Source: a virus. From it: a stretch of DNA of 64,000 bases. Below the pieces are notes generated by a model that was given only the letters and a program-made list of their open reading frames with translations, was not told the origin of the DNA and searched no databases. Shown here in pieces: positions 49,135 to 57,097 of this stretch (position 1 is the first letter of the stretch; each line of letters begins with the position of its first letter). Both the position numbers and the translations under genes were made by a program. The DNA lies in IMG/VR virus record IMGVR_UViG_3300038463_000730, positions 248,001 to 312,000 of that record. The stretch is one strand, 5' to 3'.

Positions 49135-50278
49135 AAACGAGCCCTAGAAATTTTGCTATCTCGATCTCGTTGTTCGCAGCGTCTTGGAAACCAAGGTCAA
49201 TTAGCAACCTGGAGAACGAACCGTCAAACAACAAATAGCTGGCCAAATCGGCTTCAAACGTGCCGATATCGATAAGCTTGAGCAGGTTCCGATAGACTCG
49301 ATTTTGTTTGTATTTCTTGTTGGTTAGATAGTCACCAGCCATCCTGCCGATGTCACGAGACGGGGAAATGGCGCACGACTCAATATAGCGAAACGGCTTC
49401 TCCATATTCGCAAGATGATCGGCGAACTCTTCTCCGTATAGTTCGGTTCCGGCCCGGATAACTTGGTTCAATGTATCGAGATTGTGAATGTCTGATTGGG
49501 CGTGATCGATGAAGAACGAATTGAAAATCTTACCAATCAATCGGCCCGCGCTCGGAGCCGGGTCGTTCTGGTACGTCGAGAACTGTTTTCGCTCATGCCA
49601 CAAACCAATCGAAAAAACATGAGTAGCCTGAAACGCAACGGCTGGAGCAATTGGGGTATTCTGCCGGATGCCTCCATCGCTAAACCATTCACCACCAATT
49701 TGTACAGGAGGAAACAATATCGGAATCGAGGCGGAGGCCAAAGCATGTTCGATACTTATCTTGGTTGGTTTGAAGTTGGTCCGGAATGCATCGTCAGGAA
49801 ATGGTTGGTTAGTCTCGGTAAACACAACCGTCTTGCCCGAGCGCGCGCTTGTTGTCGAGACACACAATGTTTCGAGCAGTCCGTTATCTATATTCTTACG
49901 AATCTCAGACCAATTCCCCTCTTGCGTCAAAAGAATTTTCAACGGCGTGATGTCAAGCAAGCTGCCGCTCTTCCCACCCGTAACGATATTCTTCCAGCTT
50001 GCAACTTGGTCCCAGCCGAGCTGGACGACAGCCGTTGGTTTTAGGGTCGTCCAGATTTGATCAAGCCTCGATATCGACGAGGCGATTGTTTTCTGGTGTG
50101 CTGCGAGCCAACAGGCGTGAAAAGCTCCGACCGACGTACCGCAGATGATATCGAATTTAGGGAGCGTACCGTAATGTTTAGGAATCTCCTGGAACAGATA
50201 TTTTAGAACTCCGACCTCGTAAGCTCCTCTGGCCGAGCCACCCGACAAAATCATCGCGTATTTTTTACTGCTCGCCAT
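49133..50278 (-). CDS. patatin-like phospholipase
   Basis: 381 residues. Oxyanion loop SGGSARGAYEVG at 12-23, nucleophile Ser49 in GTSVG, and catalytic Asp201 in DGGIRQNTPI. Cleaves acyl esters of membrane lipids. Good AGGAACGG site before the ATG. Phage patatins are uncommon; lysis, membrane remodelling or exclusion roles are possible. No signal peptide seen, so likely cytoplasmic at first. Confidence 0.9.
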   Translation of the reverse strand: MASSKKYAMILSGGSARGAYEVGVLKYLFQEIPKHYGTLPKFDIICGTSVGAFHACWLAAHQKTIASSISRLDQIWTTLKPTAVVQLGWDQVASWKNIVTGGKSGSLLDITPLKILLTQEGNWSEIRKNIDNGLLETLCVSTTSARSGKTVVFTETNQPFPDDAFRTNFKPTKISIEHALASASIPILFPPVQIGGEWFSDGGIRQNTPIAPAVAFQATHVFSIGLWHERKQFSTYQNDPAPSAGRLIGKIFNSFFIDHAQSDIHNLDTLNQVIRAGTELYGEEFADHLANMEKPFRYIESCAISPSRDIGRMAGDYLTNKKYKQNRVYRNLLKLIDIGTFEADLASYLLFDGSFSRLLIDLGFQDAANNEIEIAKFLGLV

Positions 50279-50288
50279 GTAACCGTTC

Positions 50289-50990
50289 CTACTTCATAAT
50301 GAAATACTTTTGTAACTCCGGATGTTTCTGTAAACGCTCGATCGCCATTTTTGCGCTGAAATATGTTTTGTGTTTGAATATTTCTACGAAGAACTTTCGT
50401 TTGTCCGCTTTAGGGAAGTTATCCATGTACTGAACTAGATTGTAGAAGTTCTTGTAACGTCGTGCCTTCATCAACATGTGCGCTTCTAATGCTGCGGCCA
50501 ATTCATCGTTCAGATCGGCCATGAAGAGAAGGTTTTTATTGTGAATGAAATCGGCATAGATGTCGTGCATCCCGAGGTGTCGAATCATTTCGCCCATGCA
50601 TTTGACATGCTCCGGGAGGATCGTCTCTGGCTTCAGCAGGTTCATCGGGATATTCGTACGAGTTGTCACGAGAGTAGATACGGTATCTAGATTCTGACGG
50701 ATTATGATTGCTCTTGAAACAAGCTTATGAATCATCGTATCATCTATGACCAAACTCAATCCAACCAATAATGCGAGTAGTTTATCAGCACCGACCCGAT
50801 TACGATATCGGTTGATCAGATACTTGAACTTATGGCGCCCAGCATATTTATTGAGCTTGTAAAGCTCAACAATCTTGTCTACTAAGAGTTTTGATTCCTC
50901 TTCCGACATTTTACCTGGAACGGTAGACCAATAGATATTATCGATCGTGCTTGATACTTCCCTAATTTCGGCTAGTTGCTCACTTGTCAC
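50289..50990 (-). CDS. hypothetical helical protein, KY-tail family
   Basis: 233 residues from GTG 50990. A longer frame to 51026 (TTG) would run into the promoter. TATAT lies seven bases upstream. All-helical, ending HPELQKYFIMK, the shared tail. The transcript begins just after the terminator at 51032-51060. Confidence 0.7.
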   Translation of the reverse strand: MTSEQLAEIREVSSTIDNIYWSTVPGKMSEEESKLLVDKIVELYKLNKYAGRHKFKYLINRYRNRVGADKLLALLVGLSLVIDDTMIHKLVSRAIIIRQNLDTVSTLVTTRTNIPMNLLKPETILPEHVKCMGEMIRHLGMHDIYADFIHNKNLLFMADLNDELAAALEAHMLMKARRYKNFYNLVQYMDNFPKADKRKFFVEIFKHKTYFSAKMAIERLQKHPELQKYFIMK

Positions 50991-50997
50991 ATACTGT

Positions 50998-51002
50998 ATA
51001 TA
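50998..51002 (-). promoter_or_regulatory. TATAT element, seven bases before GTG 50990
   Basis: GGTATAT followed by seven bases and GTG. Just downstream of terminator 51032-51060. A one-base spacing variant of the leaderless element. Confidence 0.45.
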
Positions 51003-51031
51003 CCGTCGAACTTGGCGAATCGACAAAACAA

Positions 51032-51060
51032 AGCCCTCATTCGGTAGACGAATGAGGGCT
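51032..51060 (-). terminator. intrinsic terminator
   Basis: Twelve-base-pair hairpin AGCCCTCATTCG/CGAATGAGGGCT, loop of five, then TTTGTTTTG on the minus strand. Ends the transcript of the small GRxGGI gene. Confidence 0.85.
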
Positions 51061-51086
51061 CGACCTCCCCAGGTCAGCTTGTTTTG

Positions 51087-51332
51087 TTAGGCTACTTTAG
51101 TGTCTGTTTCGAGCTTCCGGCGAATCCCTCCCGTGCGCCCTTTCTTAATGGCGTAGTCGCTCCGGTTCTTCACGTACATTTGAACCACCGGAGTGACGAC
51201 GGAGATTGATAATCCGGTCTTTTCAGAAACAGATTGCGAAAGGATCTTTAATGTCGTACGTTCGTTGTCCGGCAAAACATCTAAGATCAAATCGGTTGCT
51301 TGAAAGATTCGTTGAACGGTTTCGGGTGACAT
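51087..51332 (-). CDS. small GRxGGI-family protein (member 1)
   Basis: 81 residues. Core: LSQSVSEKTGLSISVVTPVV then KKGRTGGIRRK. Matches members at 51485, 62596 and 63309 (see there). This copy lacks the C-terminal Cys pair. GGAG precedes the ATG at good spacing. It could be a small DNA-binding protein, but only the family resemblance within the phage supports it. Confidence 0.75.
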   Translation of the reverse strand: MSPETVQRIFQATDLILDVLPDNERTTLKILSQSVSEKTGLSISVVTPVVQMYVKNRSDYAIKKGRTGGIRRKLETDTKVA

Positions 51333-51432
51333 AAGCTACTCCATCGGTCCAACGGGACCATTACAGACTCATCATAACTCCTTTCATGTGTCCCGGAAGC
51401 CGATCTCGAAATCTCATACAGTATAAATGGAA

Positions 51433-51460
51433 AAGGCCCGGTGGAAAACCACCGAGCCTT
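51433..51460 (-). terminator. intrinsic terminator
   Basis: Twelve-pair hairpin with one G-U pair, loop AAAA/TTTT, then TTTTCC on the minus strand. Ends transcription of the gene at 51485. Confidence 0.8.
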
Positions 51461-51484
51461 TGTGCTCCAGAGAAAAGATTCGGA

Positions 51485-51898
51485 CTAGTTCTTGAACCGC
51501 CCCGGCCGATCTTCTCCATCGACGACGACGAAACCCGCTTTCGTTTTCACGATCAGGTCCTTCTTTCCCATACAGTCGGTCGATGTCATCGCATGGGTTT
51601 GATGACAGTTGCCGCAAAGCCTGGTGAATTTCCGGTCTGACATGGCAATGAATGCCGTTACGTAGACCTCGACGAAGGGCTCGACCAATTCGGCCGGAAG
51701 ATTAAGCTGCTTCGCAATAGCAGCCAGAAGCTCATCGTAATCGATGGTCTTCTTGCGTTTGACGTTCTTGTTGAAGGTGGCGAGCAATTGCTCAACCACT
51801 ACCGGATTGATGCGCGGCTCCTTCTTCAACCTCGGGTTCAGCATCAGTACAGTGTCATAGAACTTTTCCACTTCCGTCCCACCTTTCCCTCGGTTCAT
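51485..51898 (-). CDS. GRxGGI-family protein, divergent (member 2)
   Basis: 137 residues. Helix-hinge core (LLAAIAKQLNLPAELVEPFVEVYV) matches the other members, but GRxGGI itself is replaced by SDRKFTRL. A zinc cluster (CGNCHQTHAMTSTDC) lies near the C-terminus. The N-terminal 25 residues are basic. The start at 51898 has weak signals, and a GTG further in is possible. Confidence 0.7.
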   Translation of the reverse strand: MNRGKGGTEVEKFYDTVLMLNPRLKKEPRINPVVVEQLLATFNKNVKRKKTIDYDELLAAIAKQLNLPAELVEPFVEVYVTAFIAMSDRKFTRLCGNCHQTHAMTSTDCMGKKDLIVKTKAGFVVVDGEDRPGRFKN

Positions 51899-51981
51899 GC
51901 ACCCCGCCTTTGACCCGTGGGGCTCCGTGACCGTGTGATCACGATAGCTTGACGAGCCCGTTAGTCAACTTGTCGAAATCT

Positions 51982-52302
51982 TTATCTAAATGCGCCCGAC
52001 TCAGCGGTTTTCCCGGTCAACCCAGGCGCATCTTCGAATTTCACTCGGAACGGAACCCCGTTCAGCTCTCGCGGAAAGGAACGCTCGTCCGACTCGTCTA
52101 TGCCCGCCCCCGCGCCTCCAGTGCCCGTTTCCCGGGCGAACGTCACCTGAACCGCCCAACCCTGCTCCTCATCGGGCAGAATCACAACTTTTCGACAAAC
52201 GAATCCTTTGGGGCAACCGGTAGCTCCTACATCATCGCTGATGCAGAGAGAACGTACGTAATCGTACGCTTGCTCAGCCTCGTGAAAAGAAACGGCTTTC
52301 AT
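51982..52302 (-). CDS. hypothetical protein
   Basis: 106 residues, Cys pair (CPKGFVC) in the middle. Gly-rich loop then beta-like region. GAGGG lies close before ATG 52302. No family. The 136-base gap upstream (52303-52438) holds an eight-base-pair inverted repeat (52347-52375) and no gene I can support. Confidence 0.65.
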   Translation of the reverse strand: MKAVSFHEAEQAYDYVRSLCISDDVGATGCPKGFVCRKVVILPDEEQGWAVQVTFARETGTGGAGAGIDESDERSFPRELNGVPFRVKFEDAPGLTGKTAESGAFR

Positions 52303-52346
52303 TCCCTCACCCCTCGTAACACCGTCGCTACCGACCCACCGTCTAC

Positions 52347-52375
52347 TTGACGCGCTACGTTGAAAGTCGCGTCAA
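52347..52375. promoter_or_regulatory. inverted repeat TTGACGCG/CGCGTCAA
   Basis: Perfect eight-base arms with a 13-base loop, 45 bases before ATG 52302. No T-run follows on either strand, so it is not a typical terminator. It may be an operator or RNA element. Confidence 0.35.
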
Positions 52376-52438
52376 TGCGGGTTGATTGGTGTAGTGCCTC
52401 GCCGAAAAAATGCCAAACGAAAAGAGCATTTCCATCAA

Positions 52439-52663
52439 TTAATTCATTCGCACTGGCTCATCTTTGATGGAACGAATGTACTCGGGGATTTCTTCCACCT
52501 TTTCGAAGGTCTTAATCTTTACATCAGCTTTCTCAAAGCCTTTGAACAACGCGGCCTTTTTCAATTCTTCGGCTTTTTCCTGAGCCGATAGCGGAGAGCG
52601 ATACGCTTCGCTCAGCTGCCAAAATCTTTTCGGTGTCGTGCGAAGATAAATAGCGTGAAACAT
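52439..52663 (-). CDS. small hypothetical protein
   Basis: 74 residues, helical, basic, no family. AGGAG before ATG 52663. GATATATC (52681-52688) lies 18-25 bases upstream, so this gene has both a promoter-like box and a ribosome site. Confidence 0.7.
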   Translation of the reverse strand: MFHAIYLRTTPKRFWQLSEAYRSPLSAQEKAEELKKAALFKGFEKADVKIKTFEKVEEIPEYIRSIKDEPVRMN

Positions 52664-52680
52664 AACGGTCTCCTAAGAAA

Positions 52681-52688
52681 GATATATC
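52681..52688 (-). promoter_or_regulatory. GATATATC box with leader
   Basis: Same eight-base palindrome as in the leaderless promoters, but 18-25 bases before ATG 52663 and followed by AGGAG, so it should give a short leader with a ribosome site. Confidence 0.45.
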
Positions 52689-52707
52689 GATGCCAAGTCC
52701 CGACTCG

Positions 52708-53808
52708 TCACACCCATGCGACGTCACGTAACGTAAAGCTCTCCTTAATCAGCGAAATACAAAGCTGATCAATCGCCTCCTGATCGGGCTTCGCTCTAAG
52801 CAACGAAGTTGCATAAGCTGCCTCAATCTCTTTTTGAATCTGCTCAACGTACGCAATCAAGAAATCAAACGACCACGCTCCATTTCGAATCGAAAGGAGC
52901 TCGATCGCATCGGGACGCTTTACGTTGACCTGGCCGTACAACAAAATCTCTTTCGCCATCCTGGTCAATCGCACAAGATGCATCCCGTGTTTCGTATCAT
53001 AGAGATATTTCTCTTCTAGAGCGGCACGCTTCGGATTACGAGTCTTCTTCCAATTGAGATAGTTATCCCAGTCTGTTTTCTTTCCATCGTACTCGCGCTC
53101 AAGTTGCAAAATACGAATGAAATTCTCACTCATACCCAGCGTACGAGCCGCAGCAGACCACGTTGAATCCGTGGTGATCGACATCTCAGTAAGAATCTCT
53201 GACATCTTACCCTGTAGGTAAATAGTCTGAGCATCTGTAAAGGGTTCAAAGTCCACATTCCAAGAGTCCACTTTCTTTCGCACAGCCGCCAACACAGCCT
53301 CGAACTGTGGCTTCGGAATGGAGACATTCTCTTGCAACCCGAACTCGGCACGGGTCGGTGGTTGCTTCGGTGGGTTCGTGATCCATCGTTTGTGTGTCTT
53401 GATCCGGTGAGCCTGAGCCCTGGCATAACCGAGGAAGCGCTCCTTAGCCTGACGAGAGATGAACATCTCTTTGTGTTCAAGTAGTCGCTTGCCTAGTTTA
53501 GATACATAGACATGATCCGATGGGTCGGTGAACAGGATCTCCAACACGTTCGGGTTGTTCTGCGCGGCTAGACTCAAGAACTTATGAATACCCCAGATTG
53601 TAACATCAGGAGTCTTACACTCGTATTGCTCGAATTTATGATTGAACCCGAGGAAATAGTTCTCCGGTGGAATCGCGACTCCACGGAAGTCCTCGTCCGA
53701 CTCTGGTGTATTGGTGCCATAAGCATGTGAACCATGCTTAGTAATGAAGATCGAGCGATCCTTAAGCCAAGCAACATTCGGGTTTAGGTTAGGGAATAAG
53801 TCAGTCAT
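52708..53808 (-). CDS. RlaP-type nucleotidyltransferase (RNA repair)
   Basis: 366 residues. Pol-beta-type NTase start: GSHAYG then SDEDFRG with Asp38 and Asp40, at the spacing of this superfamily. The rest is helical. It matches the RlaP family (RNA-ligase-associated polymerase, PF10127-like), which adds nucleotides to RNA ends and is linked to RNA repair. GAGGAAG precedes the ATG. It extends the repair set found at 36-47 kb. Confidence 0.85.
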   Translation of the reverse strand: MTDLFPNLNPNVAWLKDRSIFITKHGSHAYGTNTPESDEDFRGVAIPPENYFLGFNHKFEQYECKTPDVTIWGIHKFLSLAAQNNPNVLEILFTDPSDHVYVSKLGKRLLEHKEMFISRQAKERFLGYARAQAHRIKTHKRWITNPPKQPPTRAEFGLQENVSIPKPQFEAVLAAVRKKVDSWNVDFEPFTDAQTIYLQGKMSEILTEMSITTDSTWSAAARTLGMSENFIRILQLEREYDGKKTDWDNYLNWKKTRNPKRAALEEKYLYDTKHGMHLVRLTRMAKEILLYGQVNVKRPDAIELLSIRNGAWSFDFLIAYVEQIQKEIEAAYATSLLRAKPDQEAIDQLCISLIKESFTLRDVAWV

Positions 53809-53814
53809 ACTTCC

Positions 53815-54465
53815 TCACAAGAAATTCATATACTTAGTGGACTTGATAAGTGCAGCAGCTTTCTCGACAGATACCGGCTGAACCTTCGTACTAACCTGGC
53901 TCTTTATATCGTTCTGAGAACGCGCATCTCGTCTTATATCAGTAGTCTCGGCGTCTACTTCGATTGATGCGAATTGATTGTTAATACGGTTCATCAATCC
54001 GAATTTCATCATACTGACCTTCGTAACCATTGCTAATTCAATATCGATATCAAGCTCGAATAGCTCGTAATAATGTGGATATGTTGCCCATGCAGGGTAC
54101 TCTGCCGTTGCGGTACCAACTTTATTATCACAGTAATTCAACATGATTTCGAACATAAGAGGAAGCGAATCCTTGGCAATAAGTGGAATGGTGATCTTAT
54201 CTACCTTTGCAGTTACTTCGATATCTCCTGTAAGAACATCGATCGCGTAACATTTGATTGCGCCGGGCCCATTGAATTGGTACAGGTTCAGATTCGTTGT
54301 AGTAAGTTCGGCACCCTCTTGATTATGAATACGTGGTATTACATTGACTTTGGCCGTTTTATCGCAGATCGGACAAGTAATAGCAGGTCGTAAATCGTAC
54401 AGGTTTCTTAACGTGTCACCCGGGCTCGGCACGTACACTAATCTAGAATTTTTCGTCAAACTCAA
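53815..54465 (-). CDS. zinc-ribbon protein
   Basis: 216 residues. CPIC near residue 31 is the only clear Cys pair. The middle is beta-rich (PLIAKDSLPLMFEIMLNYCD), the C-terminus basic and helical. TTG start; overlaps the upstream metallophosphoesterase gene by 23 bases. Size and N-terminal CPxC resemble the gene at 58246; relationship uncertain. Confidence 0.7.
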   Translation of the reverse strand: MSLTKNSRLVYVPSPGDTLRNLYDLRPAITCPICDKTAKVNVIPRIHNQEGAELTTTNLNLYQFNGPGAIKCYAIDVLTGDIEVTAKVDKITIPLIAKDSLPLMFEIMLNYCDNKVGTATAEYPAWATYPHYYELFELDIDIELAMVTKVSMMKFGLMNRINNQFASIEVDAETTDIRRDARSQNDIKSQVSTKVQPVSVEKAAALIKSTKYMNFL

Positions 54466-55153
54466 TCTCTACAAGTCTTGATGTTGTGGCAGCCTGAGAG
54501 ATAAGCATTGCTTCAGATGTCTCGGGATGAACCCAAGCAGTCAATCCCTGATTGCCATGAACATGTCCGCATAGATAGGCCTTCGGCATCCGGTAGATCT
54601 CATCATTGAACGCATCACGCATCGCAGTGATCCCGAGCGGAGTATTGTACTGGTTCTTGTCGAGAATCCCGTAGATCGGTGCGTGAGCAACCAGGACATC
54701 GATCTCGCGCGCATTGATCATTCCGATCACCGGAGCAAGTTGGTTTCGCATATCTTGCGGAGTCTTCTCGAAGTTCCAGCGCCCACCACACCATGGAATG
54801 AATGGGAACCCGTAGAACTGGAGACCGTGTGATACGTGCCTACGGTTGCAGATCGAGACCGCATTGATCCCCATCCGACGCATCGCATGGGTCGGATCAA
54901 TGAAGTCATGATTACCAGGACAGAAGATGAACTCTTTGTTCCCGATCCACTTCTTCAGATGCTCCTCGTGATGATAAAGCCAGTTCTCTTGGTACTTGAG
55001 TTCCTCTTGGTAAGCTTCGGCCGAGTTCCTCGTTCCCTGTTTGTTTGGAAGAAAGTCACCCGAGTGAACAATCAAATCCGCTGTCTCGTATCCATCGCAA
55101 AATGGATAGAGAATTGAATGATTGTCACTGACATGTAACAGGCGCAGGAGCAT
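54443..55153 (-). CDS. metallophosphoesterase
   Basis: 236 residues. Calcineurin-like metal motifs in order: Asp10 and His12 (SDNH), GD at 32-33, GNHD near 80, a central His (VAHAP), and GHVH near 195. Two-metal phosphodiesterase or phosphatase. AAGGAAAT before the ATG. Substrate unknown; nucleotide or RNA ends are possible given the surrounding genes. Confidence 0.92.
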   Translation of the reverse strand: MLLRLLHVSDNHSILYPFCDGYETADLIVHSGDFLPNKQGTRNSAEAYQEELKYQENWLYHHEEHLKKWIGNKEFIFCPGNHDFIDPTHAMRRMGINAVSICNRRHVSHGLQFYGFPFIPWCGGRWNFEKTPQDMRNQLAPVIGMINAREIDVLVAHAPIYGILDKNQYNTPLGITAMRDAFNDEIYRMPKAYLCGHVHGNQGLTAWVHPETSEAMLISQAATTSRLVEIEFDEKF

Positions 55154-55577
55154 ATTTCCTTAGATATTCTGTGGCTTTTGTAAGTATAACTATGTTTTCT
55201 TTTAAGAAACCGATTCCTTGATTACAAGGTTTACACAACAGGCCTCGGACATTACCACTGATATGGTCATGATCTACATGAGGCCTTTTCATTGTGACGT
55301 TGCAAATCGCACAACGACCATTTTGCAATATCATCATTTGATGATATTCTAGTAACGTTATCCCGTATTTCTTCTGTAAGGCCCAATTTTTCCGATAATC
55401 TTTCCGCTCTTGTCGTGCGTTTGCGTTTTTACGATTTTCTACAATATGGCGCTGTCTGCACCTTAATTTTGCACGCTCTTTATTGCCTGGTTGGTAGTAG
55501 TAATGTTTACTATAGTGTTTAGCGCAAAGTCCTATGGTTCTTTGTGTCCCGGTACAACCATCAATTTTACACTGCAT
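55125..55577 (-). CDS. endonuclease VII-type HNH nuclease
   Basis: 150 residues from ATG 55577, eight bases after GATATAT; a longer form from 55604 is less likely. Zinc pair CAIC, then HVDHDHISGNVRGLLCKPCN, the recombination endonuclease VII fold; N-terminal Cys/His (CTGTQ, CAKHY). Cleaves branched or double-stranded DNA in the family. The 3' end overlaps the metallophosphoesterase start by 29 bases. Like other homing genes here, it has its own promoter. Confidence 0.9.
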   Translation of the reverse strand: MQCKIDGCTGTQRTIGLCAKHYSKHYYYQPGNKERAKLRCRQRHIVENRKNANARQERKDYRKNWALQKKYGITLLEYHQMMILQNGRCAICNVTMKRPHVDHDHISGNVRGLLCKPCNQGIGFLKENIVILTKATEYLRKYAPAPVTCQ

Positions 55578-55585
55578 GAGTGAGA

Positions 55586-55592
55586 ATATATC
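55586..55592 (-). promoter_or_regulatory. GATATAT element, eight bases before ATG 55577
   Basis: Exact GATATAT at eight-base spacing from the ATG of the endonuclease VII-type gene. It decides that start over the longer frame. Confidence 0.6.
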
Positions 55593-55608
55593 ATGCGAAT
55601 ACACTCAT

Positions 55609-56202
55609 TCAGATTATAGGTGCTTTTCGAAGGGAGACCTTAACCCTCGGACTGGAGATCCATTTATCCGCCTCGACATCCTGATAGATTCGAGGAAGAC
55701 TTTCGAAAATCTTTGTAGCTCCGTCATCCCAGCCGAGTAACTCGTCGAAATTCAAATCCGTAGTAATTCGCAGCGATAGATTACGAGTGTAATAAAACGC
55801 CCGCTTACCAATGAAAATGTCAATACCGTATTTTCGTAACTCTTCCGGAATTGATCCGACTTTATGATTAGCCAAATGCAATCCGAAATACGGATGGAAA
55901 ATGAAATCGGCTACTTCGACTTGGAAATTACTCGTCACGACACACGGCGTGAATACGCAATAATATCCATCCGGGATTCGGCTGGTCTCATCGACAATCT
56001 CTTGATCGCCGTAATCGTTGAGAAGGTTGAACTCCAGGCCTTCGTAACGAAGCTTGGACGTCCCGTAGTGGTCCAGGATGCCTACGATGTGAAACGGTCG
56101 TCTACTGACGAACCTGCGCGTATCTAGGTACCGTTTTGGCTGAGCCCAGAAGCGGCGCGGTATCTTTTGGAACTTATCGTAGATGATCGGGATCAGAGAC
56201 AC
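55609..56202 (-). CDS. hypothetical protein
   Basis: 197 residues, alpha/beta, rich in Tyr, Phe, Arg. No motif I recognise. GTG start; a hairpin (AAGAAT-CTGAT-ATTCTT) lies directly upstream in the 21-base gap to the membrane-protein gene. Confidence 0.72.
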   Translation of the reverse strand: MSLIPIIYDKFQKIPRRFWAQPKRYLDTRRFVSRRPFHIVGILDHYGTSKLRYEGLEFNLLNDYGDQEIVDETSRIPDGYYCVFTPCVVTSNFQVEVADFIFHPYFGLHLANHKVGSIPEELRKYGIDIFIGKRAFYYTRNLSLRITTDLNFDELLGWDDGATKIFESLPRIYQDVEADKWISSPRVKVSLRKAPII

Positions 56203-56223
56203 ATAAGAATATCAGATTCTTAC

Positions 56224-56529
56224 CTACTGGTCAAGCGAGTTACCAACTATCTTCGTTGTCAGATCCTTTACCATTTGCACGAATCCAGCCCCGACCAATG
56301 CCCAGAAGACCATGTGACGCAAATTGATCGGCGTCTCGACCAGGAGCAAATAACAAAGCCAGCCAGCGTGAAATCCCATGCACAAGCTGCACTGGAACAG
56401 CCGAAGGAAGAACGCCGAGATCCAAATCCACGGAGCCTTCTGCGGCAGGTAGGAGATCCAATTCCGAACGATGCTGTACTGCATCAGCATCGCTAGCCCA
56501 AATATCGCAAGAAGAAAGTATAAGTTCAT
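56224..56529 (-). CDS. membrane protein, CxxC motif
   Basis: 101 residues, three hydrophobic helices (residues about 5-22, 35-62, 70-90). CSLCMGFHAGW in the middle resembles the CxxCxGFW pattern in some small membrane proteins (DUF1360-like, uncertain). Start overlaps the previous stop (ATGA). Last gene of the operon that starts at 59285. Confidence 0.78.
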   Translation of the reverse strand: MNLYFLLAIFGLAMLMQYSIVRNWISYLPQKAPWIWISAFFLRLFQCSLCMGFHAGWLCYLLLVETPINLRHMVFWALVGAGFVQMVKDLTTKIVGNSLDQ

Positions 56530-56762
56530 CGTAACGCGACCCCTTTTAAGTATCTCGTAATGTATGTCTTAACATGTACCGGTATCTCCCGATAAGAGTC
56601 TCCCCAATCGATCGGGTCGTTCTGATACTTAGAGGCTACCCAAAAGCTACCTTTGTGCTTTATATAGATAGCAGTTGCGGTTCCTCGATCAGTTTCTCGA
56701 TGAGCTGGATAACAAGCAACTACATATTGATCTCCCAACTTACCAATTTTGAAGTCAATCAA
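56526..56762 (-). CDS. small hypothetical protein
   Basis: 78 residues, beta-rich, no family. Four-base overlaps with both neighbours place it inside the operon between an HNH gene and the membrane protein. Confidence 0.72.
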   Translation of the reverse strand: MIDFKIGKLGDQYVVACYPAHRETDRGTATAIYIKHKGSFWVASKYQNDPIDWGDSYREIPVHVKTYITRYLKGVALR

Positions 56763-57097
56763 TTTTTCATCCTTTGACTTGCAGCAAGAGCCATTTCATA
56801 AGTCGAACCAATTCGAGCATAGAGATCCCCCGGTGCGAAACCAGGACAGGCAAGACCTGTAGAATGAAACTCTTCAGCTTTCTCATGGCACCGGTAACAT
56901 AGAGAGATTCCGTTCTCCAGGACATACCCACCGTTTGGTAAGTCGTGACGATCCGTGATGTGATGAACATCAAGATGATCCTCGGTCTTGCTCGACGCCG
57001 GATTGTTCTTGGCACCGCACATGACACAACGATGCCGGTCCCGTTTGAGACAGACATCGTTGAAGTGCTGACGAATCGCTTGTTTCGCTTTGCTCAT
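56759..57097 (-). CDS. HNH endonuclease
   Basis: 112 residues from ATG 57097 (AAGG upstream, TAATG overlap). CVMCG, then DHLDVHHITDRHDLPNGGYV and CYRCH give a compact HNH domain at residues about 22-80. A longer frame from 57121 is possible. Inserted within the zinc-ribbon operon, keeping the stop/start overlap on both sides. Confidence 0.88.
   Translation of the reverse strand: MSKAKQAIRQHFNDVCLKRDRHRCVMCGAKNNPASSKTEDHLDVHHITDRHDLPNGGYVLENGISLCYRCHEKAEEFHSTGLACPGFAPGDLYARIGSTYEMALAASQRMKN

Noticed and set aside
50991-51026. Upstream extension of the gene at 50289 from a TTG
   Set aside because: It would place coding over the TATAT promoter-like box close to the terminator; GTG 50990 fits better.
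52382-52438. Short minus-strand frame of about 26 codons before the gene at 51982
   Set aside because: No ribosome site and no protein-like features, so not listed as a gene.
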